From: Fen-1298 sp963833465
GTDB lineage: Bacteria > Bacteroidota > Ignavibacteria > UBA10030
Assembly (NCBI GenBank): GCA_963833465.1
Contig: CAWHXW010000003.1
Location: 248,001 to 312,000 of the forward strand
Reading direction: 5' to 3'
Length of the DNA: 64,000 nt
Both the position numbers and the translations under genes were made by a program. Under the pieces are notes generated by a model. The model saw only the letters and a program-made list of their open reading frames with translations, was not told the DNA's origin and made no database searches. This document shows positions 18,262-27,461 of the stretch, piece after piece. Within the stretch, counting starts at the first letter, position 1. Every line of letters begins with the position of its first letter.

Positions 18262-19177
18262 AAAACGAAACGTGAGGGACACGATAATCATCATCGTGTC
18301 CTCTCTATTGTTCGGACATTTCCTATTTTGGCTTCTACCGAATGTTTTTGAGACATGGAATTCCCAGGCATTCGACCAGATGTTTGTACTTCGAACGAAA
18401 TACTTTCCTTCTCGAATTCCGTACGATAACACAATCATCCATGTCAGTGAAACAGATAGCAGCATCCAAGTGCTGTCGGGTGGCACGTATATTTCTCGCC
18501 GCCAGTACGGACAAATCACAAAGAATATAGGCGATATGCAGGCGGCCGCCCAAATTTGGGATTATATTTTTCTTGGACTAAAATCGACAGAAGAAGACTC
18601 GTTTTTTATTGCAAGTATCAAATCGGCGGGAAATGTTTATTATGGAATGATGCTCGATTTCAAAGAAAAGCCTGTTTTGCAAAAACCGCCACGTCCTGCA
18701 TTTTATTGGGAATATCTTTCAAAGACCAAATGGAAGGTACAAGTAAACGGTGATATCAGCGGAATGTACTTCGGTGAGAATCCTTTAATGACATTCCAAG
18801 AAGTCGCGTTAGCATCTCGGGGATTAGGCTACCTGACCTATCGTCATGATCCAGATGGCGTGATTCGTCGTGCCCCGCTCTTAATACGATATGAAGATGG
18901 ATTTTATCCAAGCTTCCCATTTCGTACAATTTGTGATTACCTGCATGTAAAACCGGAACAGATTATCCTGTGGCCAGGGAAAAGTATTACGCTCACAGGT
19001 GCGTTCCGTCCCGGTCACCAGCCCCATGACATAGTTATCCCAGTCGATGATCGATGTAATATCATCGTAAATTATGTCGGTCCATGGGGTACAATGACAG
19101 ACTATAAGATGGTTCAGATTTATAATGTATCTCAAGATCAGGATATGATGGAGTACCGATTGGAAACCATTATTTAA
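18248..19177 (+). CDS. CHASE2 sensor domain, 5' part of a frameshifted CHASE2-adenylate cyclase
   Basis: After a first membrane helix (TIIIIVSSLLFGHFLFWLLP), the frame encodes a CHASE2 extracytoplasmic sensor domain. FDQMFVLRTKYFPSRIPYDN, then a region with GLGYLTYRHDPDGVIRRAPL, are typical. It ends prematurely with TAA at 19175. Shifting frame at about 19155-19161 continues the domain as WKPLFKDKIVVVNEASTGAS, the LFKDKIV-type element expected in CHASE2, and leads into the cyclase at 19266. One extra base near 19160 explains the break. Start candidates are ATG 18200, TTG 18248 and GTG 18272; all have weak ribosome sites. Confidence 0.8.
   Translation: MTTSKKRNVRDTIIIIVSSLLFGHFLFWLLPNVFETWNSQAFDQMFVLRTKYFPSRIPYDNTIIHVSETDSSIQVLSGGTYISRRQYGQITKNIGDMQAAAQIWDYIFLGLKSTEEDSFFIASIKSAGNVYYGMMLDFKEKPVLQKPPRPAFYWEYLSKTKWKVQVNGDISGMYFGENPLMTFQEVALASRGLGYLTYRHDPDGVIRRAPLLIRYEDGFYPSFPFRTICDYLHVKPEQIILWPGKSITLTGAFRPGHQPHDIVIPVDDRCNIIVNYVGPWGTMTDYKMVQIYNVSQDQDMMEYRLETII
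18274..18303 (+). repeat. bulged hairpin at the start of the CHASE2 gene
   Basis: GAGGGACACGAT (18274-18285) pairs with ATCGTGTCCTC (18293-18303) except for one bulged G. It lies just after the DUF4384 stop (18261), within the first codons of the CHASE2 frame. It could lower translation or transcription of the cyclase relative to the upstream genes. There is no T-run. Confidence 0.5.
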
Positions 19178-19265
19178 AGACAAAATCGTTGTTGTAAATG
19201 AAGCCTCGACCGGTGCTTCAGATATTCAAAATGTACCGGGAGATAATGCGTACCCGTTAGGTGGA

Positions 19266-20231
19266 TTGCATGCAAATGTTATGCATACGATCCTGACGGA
19301 AAATTTTCTAAAAGAAGCAGGTCCTGTCGAAAATGTCGCTGTTGAAATTTTACTTCTTCTCTTTATCGGCATTCTTGCCGTAAAGTTCTCTTCACGCGGA
19401 CTTTGGACTGGTGCACTTGCACTTCTATTAGGATACATTTTTCTAGTACTTATTGCTTTTCTTTATGGGAACCTGATTATTAACCTTGTAAGGCCGGTTC
19501 TCATTACAATAACAGCGGTATTTGCAGTTCTTGTGTATAGATTTATTAACGAGGAACGGGAAAAAGAAGTCACGCTTCGATCATTTGAATCTTATTTACC
19601 TCCATCAGTCGTAGAGCGTCAAATTGCACATCCCGAATCTATATTTGAAGTACAGAAAAAAGAACTGACAATTATGTTCACAGATATCAAGAGTTTTACG
19701 ACATATTCATCAACAATGACACCGGATCAAATACAGAATTTCCTTGCTGAATATTTCGATGCGATGGTGCAAATAGTATTTAAGTATGAGGGTACTGTAG
19801 ATAAATACATTGGTGATGGATTAATGGTTTTCTTCGGTGCTCCTGAACCTCAGCTCGATCATGCTGTTCGATGCGTGAACGCTGCTATCGAGATGCAGAA
19901 TAAGTGTCGTGAATTAAAAGAAAAATGGGTGAAGGAAGGATTGTTTCCTTTAAAAATCCGTGTAGGCATCAATACAGGCGAAGTTGTGGTAGGAAATATG
20001 GGTACGAGGAAAAAACTTGCATACACTGTTCTTGGCTCAGACGTTAACCTCGCCAATCGCCTCGAATCCAATGCACCTGTAGAAGGTATCATGATTTCAC
20101 GCCGTACATATGAATTGGTCAAAGATCACGTCCAAACATTACCACACGAACCTGTTCTTGTTAAAGGGCTTGACACACCGATCGAAGTGTACACTGTGCC
20201 GGTGAATGAAGTAGTTCCACCAACCGCTTGA
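19266..20231 (+). CDS. class III adenylate cyclase, 3' part of the frameshifted CHASE2-cyclase
   Basis: This frame begins inside the CHASE2 C-terminus, has two or three membrane helices (about residues 20-80), and ends in a class III nucleotidyl cyclase domain. Metal-binding aspartates are visible in IMFTDIKSFTTYSS and DKYIGDGLMVFFGAP. The purine/transition-state segment is YTVLGSDVNLANRLES. The domain has the cytoplasmic cAMP-producing architecture of CHASE2-cyclases. Sequence upstream of the ATG stays in frame back to about 19161, supporting one gene of about 660 codons split by a single base. It is the last gene of the caspase-DUF4384 set. Confidence 0.88.
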   Translation: MHANVMHTILTENFLKEAGPVENVAVEILLLLFIGILAVKFSSRGLWTGALALLLGYIFLVLIAFLYGNLIINLVRPVLITITAVFAVLVYRFINEEREKEVTLRSFESYLPPSVVERQIAHPESIFEVQKKELTIMFTDIKSFTTYSSTMTPDQIQNFLAEYFDAMVQIVFKYEGTVDKYIGDGLMVFFGAPEPQLDHAVRCVNAAIEMQNKCRELKEKWVKEGLFPLKIRVGINTGEVVVGNMGTRKKLAYTVLGSDVNLANRLESNAPVEGIMISRRTYELVKDHVQTLPHEPVLVKGLDTPIEVYTVPVNEVVPPTA

Positions 20232-20292
20232 TTTTTCCACCGCCATTCTTCATATTTATTGTATACACTTATACTTGTATCATTCTTTATTT

Positions 20293-21171
20293 ATGCATGA
20301 TTCAAAACTTTATACGAAAGGAAAATATTGGTCATCGGAAGATGGATTCCGTTATTGTGAAACAATTGCCCGCAGCCATTACGAAAATTTTCCAGTCACC
20401 TCTCGCTTTATTTCAAAAGAAATGCGTAAGTACGTCTGGTCAATTTATGCTTTTGCCCGTATTGCAGACGACTATGCCGATGAGCCAGGTTTTACACTCG
20501 CCGAGCGAATAGATAACTTGAATCAATGGGAACAGCACCTTGACGAATGTTATAACGGCAATCCTACACACCGTGTGTTTGCCGCACTTGCAGAAACAGT
20601 AGAACGATTTCAAATTCCATTTGAACTCTTCCAAAATCTTCTCACGGCTTTCCGTGCGGATGTGAACGTTAAACGTTATGAAACGTACGAAGATGTGCTT
20701 GCATACTGCCGCAACTCCGCCAATCCTATTGGAAGATTGCTTTTATTGCTGTTCAATTATCGTAGTGAAGCTATGATGCAACTCTCGGATTCAATTTGCA
20801 CAGCGTTACAATTAACAAATTTTTGGCAAGATGTTTCAGTGGATTTGCAGAAGGATCGAATTTATCTTCCCTTAGAAGAATTGGAAGAATTCGGTTATTC
20901 TGAACAAGATTTGTTCAATCATAAAATTAATAATCGCTTTTGTGATTTGATGGCATTTCAAGTTAGGCGCACAGTGGGGCATTTTGCAAAGGGAAAACCC
21001 ATTTTAACTATGGTTGGCAAAGATTTGTCAATGGAATTAAAACTTACGTGGAATGGCGGCATGAAAATTTTACAAAAGATTCATAACCAAAATTATGATG
21101 TACTAACGAAACATCCTGCCCTTTCAAAGTTAGATAAACTGGGGCTTCTTTTTCGTTCATTTTTATTGTAA
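20293..21171 (+). CDS. hpnC: squalene synthase-type enzyme HpnC (hydroxysqualene synthase)
   Basis: The protein has about 293 residues of the trans-isoprenyl diphosphate synthase, head-to-head class. The first aspartate-rich motif is IADDYADE and the second region LTNFWQDVSVDLQKDRIYLP. It aligns in style with HpnC, which converts presqualene diphosphate to hydroxysqualene in the three-enzyme HpnCDE route. ATG at 20293 is preferred over an upstream TTG at 20275. It is followed after 9 bases by hpnD. HpnE and squalene-hopene cyclase are not in this window. Confidence 0.85.
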   Translation: MHDSKLYTKGKYWSSEDGFRYCETIARSHYENFPVTSRFISKEMRKYVWSIYAFARIADDYADEPGFTLAERIDNLNQWEQHLDECYNGNPTHRVFAALAETVERFQIPFELFQNLLTAFRADVNVKRYETYEDVLAYCRNSANPIGRLLLLLFNYRSEAMMQLSDSICTALQLTNFWQDVSVDLQKDRIYLPLEELEEFGYSEQDLFNHKINNRFCDLMAFQVRRTVGHFAKGKPILTMVGKDLSMELKLTWNGGMKILQKIHNQNYDVLTKHPALSKLDKLGLLFRSFLL

Positions 21172-21180
21172 CTTACACTT

Positions 21181-22065
21181 ATGCAAACTGCAGCATCGAT
21201 CATACCTGATTTCTCGCTGAATCGGAAGAGTAGTTTCTATTACTCATTTTTAATTCTGCCTCGCCCAAAACGAGACGCCATCGAAACAATTTATGCCTTT
21301 TGCCGATTTACTGACGACATTGTAGATGAAGCAGGAGACGAGAAAGAAAAGTACGAGCTTTTGTTGCAATGGACAGAAGAGTTGAAGCGCTCACTCTACG
21401 GAATCTCTCATTATTCGCTGCTGAACAAACTTTCTGCTATCATTCAACGATTTCATATCCCCATTGAACATTTTTATGAATTGATTAAGGGAATGGAAAT
21501 GGATTTGTTAAAAATGCGCTATAATACATTTTCTGAATTAGAACAATACTGCTACCGTGCCGCTTCTACAGTTGGATTGATTTGTGCAGAAGTATTCGGT
21601 TATATGAATGAGAATACAAAACAGTACGCTATTAACCTTGGAATAGCATTACAGTTGACAAATATATTGCGAGATATTAAATCTGACGCAAAACGCGGAC
21701 GTATTTATTTGCCGCTTGAAGATTTAAAAAAGTTCAACTATTCTGAAAATGATTTGCTAAATTTTACATATAATGAAAAATTCATCGAACTGATGAAGTT
21801 CGAATGCAGACGCGCTCATGAATATTTCCATCGCGCTAAAGCTTGCCTTGCCGAAGAAGACAAACCGCTCTTTACAGCTGCTCGAATAATGGGAAATATT
21901 TATTATTTGCTTCTCCTCAGGATTGAGCATGCACAGTACGACGTGTTTTCTAAACGCATTCGCTTATCGTCGCCGCTAAAAATTCTTGTAGCAATGATTC
22001 TACAGCTACGAAAAAAGTTTCCAAAAAACTTTCATCGTTACGTTCGTACAGAACTGCCTGCATAA
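21181..22065 (+). CDS. hpnD: presqualene diphosphate synthase HpnD
   Basis: The 294-residue head-to-head isoprenyl synthase carries YAFCRFTDDIVDEAGDEKEK (first Asp-rich motif) and LTNILRDIKSDAKRGRIYLP (second), the form typical of HpnD. It condenses two farnesyl diphosphates to presqualene diphosphate. Nine bases separate it from hpnC, so they are an operon feeding squalene for hopanoid-type lipids. It is paralogous to hpnC, but the Asp-rich motifs differ as expected for the two roles. Confidence 0.88.
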   Translation: MQTAASIIPDFSLNRKSSFYYSFLILPRPKRDAIETIYAFCRFTDDIVDEAGDEKEKYELLLQWTEELKRSLYGISHYSLLNKLSAIIQRFHIPIEHFYELIKGMEMDLLKMRYNTFSELEQYCYRAASTVGLICAEVFGYMNENTKQYAINLGIALQLTNILRDIKSDAKRGRIYLPLEDLKKFNYSENDLLNFTYNEKFIELMKFECRRAHEYFHRAKACLAEEDKPLFTAARIMGNIYYLLLLRIEHAQYDVFSKRIRLSSPLKILVAMILQLRKKFPKNFHRYVRTELPA

Positions 22066-22194
22066 ACATAAGTAAGAATATTTAGAAAGCTCTCTCAGTT
22101 TGGTCTGAAATAAGTTTTGTAAAAATTCAAGATTGCAACTCATTTCAACATTTACTACTTTTCTATTGAACAACAGATCTATAATGAGGCGTTT

Positions 22195-22578
22195 ATGAAA
22201 AGTACAAGCATCAAAAAACTTTACTATTCCATTAGCGAAGTAAGTAGAATTACGGGCTTAGAACAATATGTTTTACGCTACTGGGAAACAGAATTTCCAG
22301 AACTGAAACCGGCGAAAAATCGTGCAGGCAACCGCATTTACACAAACAAAGATATTAAACTTATCATGCATATCAAGCAATTATTGCGGGACGAGAAATA
22401 TACGATTGAAGGCGCCAAACAAGTGATGAAAGAATTTACACCAGAACCGGATAATGGAGAACAGCTTGAATTGCTTAATGTGCCGCAGAAGAAGAAAATT
22501 CAAGATGAAGAGATTAAAAAGGAAATGATAGAAGTAAAAGAATTTTTAGAAGAGATATTAGTGAAATTGGATAAGTAG
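22195..22578 (+). CDS. MerR-family transcriptional regulator
   Basis: The 127-residue protein has an N-terminal MerR winged helix: YYSISEVSRITGLEQYVLRY, WETEFPELKPAKNRAGNRIY and TNKDIKLIMHIKQLLRDEKY. The C-terminal part is a short acidic and helical stretch with no cysteine effector site. MerR proteins of this compact form are widespread single regulators in this phylum. It lies 45 bases before the citrate synthase start and may be co-transcribed with it. Confidence 0.88.
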   Translation: MKSTSIKKLYYSISEVSRITGLEQYVLRYWETEFPELKPAKNRAGNRIYTNKDIKLIMHIKQLLRDEKYTIEGAKQVMKEFTPEPDNGEQLELLNVPQKKKIQDEEIKKEMIEVKEFLEEILVKLDK

Positions 22579-22623
22579 TGAATTGTTTAAAAAGTTAGAA
22601 ATTTGCTAAGAGGAATATTGATC

Positions 22624-23907
22624 ATGGGAAAAATAGCTAAACTCGAATTAGATAATAAAATGTATGAATTTCCGATTGTTGAGGGATCGGAAGGTGAACT
22701 CTCTATTGATATTTCATCACTTAGAAATAAAACAGGATATATTACTCTTGACGAAGGATATGGAAATACCGGATCTTGCGTCAGCAAAATTACATTTATA
22801 GATGGTGAAAAGGGAATACTTCGTTATCGCGGTATTCCAATTGAGGAATTGGCAGAAAAATCAACGTTTGTAGAGACAGCGTACTTAATTATTTATGGTA
22901 AACTGCCAAACTCACAGGAAATGAAACTCTTTTCAAACCTTCTCACGAAAAATGAAATGCTTCATGAGGACATGAAATTTCAATTTGAAGGGTTTCCTAC
23001 CCATGCTCACCCGATGGCAATCCTTTCGTCAATGATTAATGCTGCCGGTTGTTTTCTTCCCGAAGTACTAAATCCCGACGAAGTTTTTCTTATGCAGGCT
23101 GCGCGCCTTATTTCTCAAGTGCGAACTATTGCAGCGTTCTCTTATCGAAAATCATTGGGGCTGCCAATAATTTATCCAAAACCAATATATAAATATACTG
23201 CAAATTTTCTGCATATGATGTTTTCTGAACCTTATGAGGACTATGAACTTCAGCCAGAAGTAGTAAATGCGTTGGATCTTATTTTTTTATTACATGCAGA
23301 TCACGAACAGAATTGCTCTACTTCAACCGTACGTATGGTAGCATCAAGTCAAGCAAACTTATTCGCAAGCGCAGCTGCTGGTGTGTGCGCTCTTTGGGGA
23401 CCTCTCCATGGCGGTGCAAATCAAGCTGTTCTGGAAATGCTTGAAGATATTCATAAATCAGGAGATAATGGTTCAAGATTTATTGAAGCAGCAAAAAATA
23501 AAACTTCAGGAAAAAGGTTAATGGGCTTTGGCCACCGTGTATACAAGAATTACGATCCGCGTGCGCGAATTATAAAAAAGAAGTGTGACGAGTTATTAGC
23601 CGTATTGAAGAAGCAAGATCCTTTACTTGATATTGCAAAACGATTGGAAGAAGCCGCGCTAAATGATCCATATTTTGTTGAGCGTAAACTTTATCCAAAT
23701 GTTGATTTTTACAGCGGTATTATTATGCGGGCGATAGGAATTCCAATAAGTATGTACACGGTTATGTTTGCAATCGGACGTATGCCAGGATGGATTGCAA
23801 ATTTTAAAGAGATACATGACATAAAAGAAAGCCGTATTTATCGGCCACGGCAGATTTATACCGGCCCAACGTTGACTCATTATGTACCATTCCGCGAGCG
23901 AGTATAA
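22624..23907 (+). CDS. gltA: citrate synthase (type II)
   Basis: This is about 427 residues of the bacterial hexameric type: the N-terminal small beta domain (MGKIAKLELDNKMYEFPIVE) and the active-site regions LLHADHEQNCSTSTVRMV, WGPLHGGANQAVLEML, GFGHRVYKNYDPRARII (catalytic His) and YPNVDFYSGIIMRA (catalytic Asp). It condenses oxaloacetate and acetyl-CoA in the TCA cycle. The ATG at 22624 follows AGAGGA with good spacing, so the TTG at 22603 is rejected as start. Confidence 0.95.
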   Translation: MGKIAKLELDNKMYEFPIVEGSEGELSIDISSLRNKTGYITLDEGYGNTGSCVSKITFIDGEKGILRYRGIPIEELAEKSTFVETAYLIIYGKLPNSQEMKLFSNLLTKNEMLHEDMKFQFEGFPTHAHPMAILSSMINAAGCFLPEVLNPDEVFLMQAARLISQVRTIAAFSYRKSLGLPIIYPKPIYKYTANFLHMMFSEPYEDYELQPEVVNALDLIFLLHADHEQNCSTSTVRMVASSQANLFASAAAGVCALWGPLHGGANQAVLEMLEDIHKSGDNGSRFIEAAKNKTSGKRLMGFGHRVYKNYDPRARIIKKKCDELLAVLKKQDPLLDIAKRLEEAALNDPYFVERKLYPNVDFYSGIIMRAIGIPISMYTVMFAIGRMPGWIANFKEIHDIKESRIYRPRQIYTGPTLTHYVPFRERV

Positions 23908-24084
23908 AAGTCCGCCGTTCCATTCTATCACATTCTGTGAACTTGCATACAAAAGAAGTGGAGCATTTATTTGCGTTTTCGGATAGCTGCAAATTGTATA
24001 TTATTTATTTTGTTGCGGCACTAAACTTCTTATAGAAGTATCCATATTTAATTCGTGAAAACAAAATCCAAGAAGTCATATTAG

Positions 24085-25758
24085 TTAATCTCTCATTAAC
24101 CTTTTATATTTGATTCTGTGCGGTTGATCAGCACTTATGTTGAGCTTCTTTTTGCGGTAATCTTCATATTCCGAATAATTTCCATCGAACCACACTACAG
24201 AACTATCTCCTTCAAAGGCAAGAATATGTGTCGCCACACGGTCAAGAAACCAGCGATCGTGAGAAATGATAACAGCGCAGCCAGCGAAACCACTGAGCGC
24301 TTCTTCCAATGCGCGCAATGTATTCACATCGAGATCGTTTGTCGGCTCGTCAAGTAGAAGAACGTTTGCGCCTTCCTTGAGTACTTTGGCAATATGAACT
24401 CGATTACGCTCTCCGCCTGAGAGTTTTCCAACCAGTTTCTGTTGATCAGTGCCGCTGAAATTGAATCGTGCTACATAACCACGCGAGTTCACCTCACGAT
24501 TACCGAGTATGATAAGGTCTTCCCCTCCGGAGATTTCCTGCCAGATTGTTTTATAGGGATCGAGCGGCCGCATTTGATCAGCATAAGCAAGCTTCACTGT
24601 GTCGCCAATTTTGATAGTGCCGGTATCTGATTTTTCCTTTCCAGTAATGAGTTTGAAAAGTGTGGTTTTGCCTGCGCCATTTGGACCTATGACACCAATA
24701 ATGCCACCGGGCGGAAGCGCAAATTCCATGTTTTCAAATAGTAACCTATCACCGAATGCTTTCGAGACACCATACGCTTCGATGACAACATTACCCAAAC
24801 GCGGGCCTGGTGGAATATAAATTTCCATTTCCTCATCACGTTTATCAGTTTGTTCAGTAAGCATTTTTTCATATGATGCAATTCGGGATTTGCTTTTGGC
24901 ATGGCGGCCTTTCGGATTCAACCGTACCCATTCTAATTCACGCTGTAGAACTCGCTGACGCTTAGATTCTTGTTTCTCTTCCACTTCTAACCGGCGTTTC
25001 TTTTGATCCAGCCATGAAGAATAGTTTCCTTCAAATGGAATGCCTTCGCCACGATCGAGTTCTAATATCCATCCTGCTACATTATCGAGGAAGTAGCGAT
25101 CGTGTGTAACCGCGATAACGGTTCCTTTGTACAAACTTAAATGATGTTCTAACCATGCTACAGATTCAGCGTCAAGGTGGTTAGTTGGTTCGTCAAGTAG
25201 TAATACATCGGGTTCCTGCAATAATAATCGGCAAAGCGCCACGCGCCGTCGTTCACCACCGGAAAGAATGTTCACAGGCGTTTCTGATGATGGACAGCGC
25301 AATGCATCCATTGCTTGTTCCAGTTTACTGTCTAAATCCCATGCGTTGAGATGATCGATATTTTCTTGAAGGATGCTTTGTTTTTCAAGTAACGTATCAT
25401 AATCAGCATTCGGTTCTGCAAGTTGTTGATTGACAGTTTCATATTCTTTCACAAGGTCAACGATTTCCTGAACGCCTTCTTCAACGATATCCTTCACTGT
25501 TTTTGTTGGATCAAGTTCCGGTTCTTGGGAAAGGAAGCCAAATGTAATCCCTTTTTGAGCAGTTATCTCGCCAAGATAGTCTTTATCGATTCCAGCGATG
25601 ATGCGCAGCAGTGTGCTTTTGCCTGCACCATTTAAGCCGAGAACGCCAATTTTTGCACCATAGAAAAAAGATAGATAAATATCTTTTAAAATCTGGCGGT
25701 TCGGTTTAACTACTTTACCTACGCCTATCATAGAAAAAATAATTTTATTGTCCGTCAT
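24085..25758 (-). CDS. ettA: energy-dependent translational throttle protein EttA (ABC-F ATPase)
   Basis: The 557-residue protein has two ABC ATPase domains in tandem without membrane segments. The Walker A motifs are GLNGAGKST and GPNGAGKTT, the signatures LSGGERRRVALCR and LSGGERNRVHIAK, and both domains have DEPTN Walker B/D-loops. The linker arm contains the EttA-type ELEWVRLNPKGRHAKSKSRI. EttA binds the ribosomal E site and couples early elongation to ATP/ADP state. It stands alone between convergent citrate synthase and the divergent Sel1 gene. Confidence 0.93.
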   Translation of the reverse strand: MTDNKIIFSMIGVGKVVKPNRQILKDIYLSFFYGAKIGVLGLNGAGKSTLLRIIAGIDKDYLGEITAQKGITFGFLSQEPELDPTKTVKDIVEEGVQEIVDLVKEYETVNQQLAEPNADYDTLLEKQSILQENIDHLNAWDLDSKLEQAMDALRCPSSETPVNILSGGERRRVALCRLLLQEPDVLLLDEPTNHLDAESVAWLEHHLSLYKGTVIAVTHDRYFLDNVAGWILELDRGEGIPFEGNYSSWLDQKKRRLEVEEKQESKRQRVLQRELEWVRLNPKGRHAKSKSRIASYEKMLTEQTDKRDEEMEIYIPPGPRLGNVVIEAYGVSKAFGDRLLFENMEFALPPGGIIGVIGPNGAGKTTLFKLITGKEKSDTGTIKIGDTVKLAYADQMRPLDPYKTIWQEISGGEDLIILGNREVNSRGYVARFNFSGTDQQKLVGKLSGGERNRVHIAKVLKEGANVLLLDEPTNDLDVNTLRALEEALSGFAGCAVIISHDRWFLDRVATHILAFEGDSSVVWFDGNYSEYEDYRKKKLNISADQPHRIKYKRLMRD

Positions 25759-25881
25759 TATCTTTGTTATAGAGAAACGATAGCTATCTTTTTCCGTCTA
25801 ATTAGTAGCAAAATTATACAAGGTATAGCAATTGCAATAACAATATACGAAATTGTGTCGTGAGTAACTAAACTGAGGTTC

Positions 25882-27261
25882 ATGATTCAAAGAAACTTTA
25901 ATATTTTTATAATAGTTTCGACTATTCTTTTGTTGTTAGTACAATGTTCTCTGGTTGCACAAGAACAAAAAAAGCCACAGGCATTTCGAAATTACGAGTC
26001 ATTTTCTGTGCCATTGGTACTTCCATCTACGCTTGATCTTCAGTTGCTTGAAGAATTCGTACTCATGCAGAAAGCGAATGCCGGGGAATCACCGGCACAG
26101 CATGAATTAGGATTGCGCTATTTATTCGGTAAAGGATTTCCCACCGATACGGCAAAGGCATCTTATTGGATTCAAAAAGCCGCAAACCAACATTTGCCGC
26201 TTGCACAATTTAATCTGGGTATTCTATTAATGAATGGCAGCGGAGTTGAGTGGAATCCATTTGAAGCATTTAGACAATTTCGTTCCGCAGCCGAACAAGA
26301 TGTACCAGAAGCGCTTTATGTGATGGGTCTAATGTATACTGAAGAGCTTGTCGTACCGCGCAGTTGGTCAAAAGCTTACTCTCTTTTTAAAAAATCAGCC
26401 GAACTCGGATTAGAAGCAGCGAAGGTTACAAAGAAGGAAATGGAACGGCGCGGGCTTGATAAAACAGATACTGTGGACATAGCACTCCCTAAAAAGGAAC
26501 ATCCGAATAACAATTCTATAAAATCGATGCCAAACGACACAGGGTCTAGTCTAATGTTCATTGATTTCCACACTGATACAACTTCCACTATTGAAGATAC
26601 TACTCTTATTCGTGAAACGTATCAAGGAATCGATACACTCTCTCATACTATAATAACAGAAAAGACTTCGCCTGTAAATCTTGACTCGCGGATTCAATCG
26701 TTCTTATATAGAGTAGCAAATTCTGGAAATCCTGAGGCATTGTGCTTGCTTGGACGCTGTTATGAACATGGGCTGAATGTTCAGAAGAATATTATTTTAG
26801 CAAGTGTATATTATTTGTGTGCACTTCACCTTGACTCCTACCGTGCTCCAGCATTGCTTTGGAAGCTGATGAATACAGAGGAATTTGCCCACGAGCTTGA
26901 ATTGCGATCCTCAAAAAATGATCCGGATGCACTCTATGTATGGTCTGGGTTGACATCCATAGGTTTCAGTAAGATGTTAAATGAAAAACAGGCGTTCGAT
27001 TTACTCCAACGTGCAGCATCGACAGGACAAGTGCCTGCGATCATAGAATTAGGATCGTGCTATTTTACCGGCAGATGGACGATGCAAGACCGTGATAAAG
27101 CGGTTCAGTTGTGGAAACAAGCTTCAGCATTAGGAAGCGTTGAAGCCGATATCCGTCTTGCGGCTGCAAATGTATTGGGCCAAATACATACCGAGGAATT
27201 AAGTAAAGCGTTTTCTCTACTTCGTACCACAGCAGAAGAGGTTCCCTGCTTTCAGAGTTAA
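25882..27261 (+). CDS. Sel1-repeat (TPR-like) exported protein, 3' end displaced by a frameshift
   Basis: The protein starts with a signal peptide whose VQCSLVAQ end could also be a lipobox-like site. It contains Sel1-type 36-residue repeats, e.g. ELGLRYLFGKGFPTDTAKAS, QFNLGILLMNGSGVEWNPFE and ALCLLGRCYEHGLNVQKNII. The frame stops at 27259, but a minus-one shift at about 27240-27243 continues a further repeat (LTLAYCYEKGIGFPQNKGEA) to a TAA at 27429-27431. The intact gene probably spans 25882-27431. Sel1 proteins act as scaffolds in protein interactions. The function is otherwise unknown. Confidence 0.82.
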   Translation: MIQRNFNIFIIVSTILLLLVQCSLVAQEQKKPQAFRNYESFSVPLVLPSTLDLQLLEEFVLMQKANAGESPAQHELGLRYLFGKGFPTDTAKASYWIQKAANQHLPLAQFNLGILLMNGSGVEWNPFEAFRQFRSAAEQDVPEALYVMGLMYTEELVVPRSWSKAYSLFKKSAELGLEAAKVTKKEMERRGLDKTDTVDIALPKKEHPNNNSIKSMPNDTGSSLMFIDFHTDTTSTIEDTTLIRETYQGIDTLSHTIITEKTSPVNLDSRIQSFLYRVANSGNPEALCLLGRCYEHGLNVQKNIILASVYYLCALHLDSYRAPALLWKLMNTEEFAHELELRSSKNDPDALYVWSGLTSIGFSKMLNEKQAFDLLQRAASTGQVPAIIELGSCYFTGRWTMQDRDKAVQLWKQASALGSVEADIRLAAANVLGQIHTEELSKAFSLLRTTAEEVPCFQS

Positions 27262-27461
27262 CATTAGCATATTGTTATGAAAAAGGAATTGGGTTTCCAC
27301 AAAATAAAGGTGAGGCGTACCGCATATTTCATAAATCAATGTTGAGAGGAAGTGAAACAGCTTTTCACTCTCTTAGAAGCATGCACGATGAAATTCGACC
27401 TAAGGAAACTGAATTTCAGATGGCAAATTAATTCTGCATTACCAACACTGCCGCCAGATAT

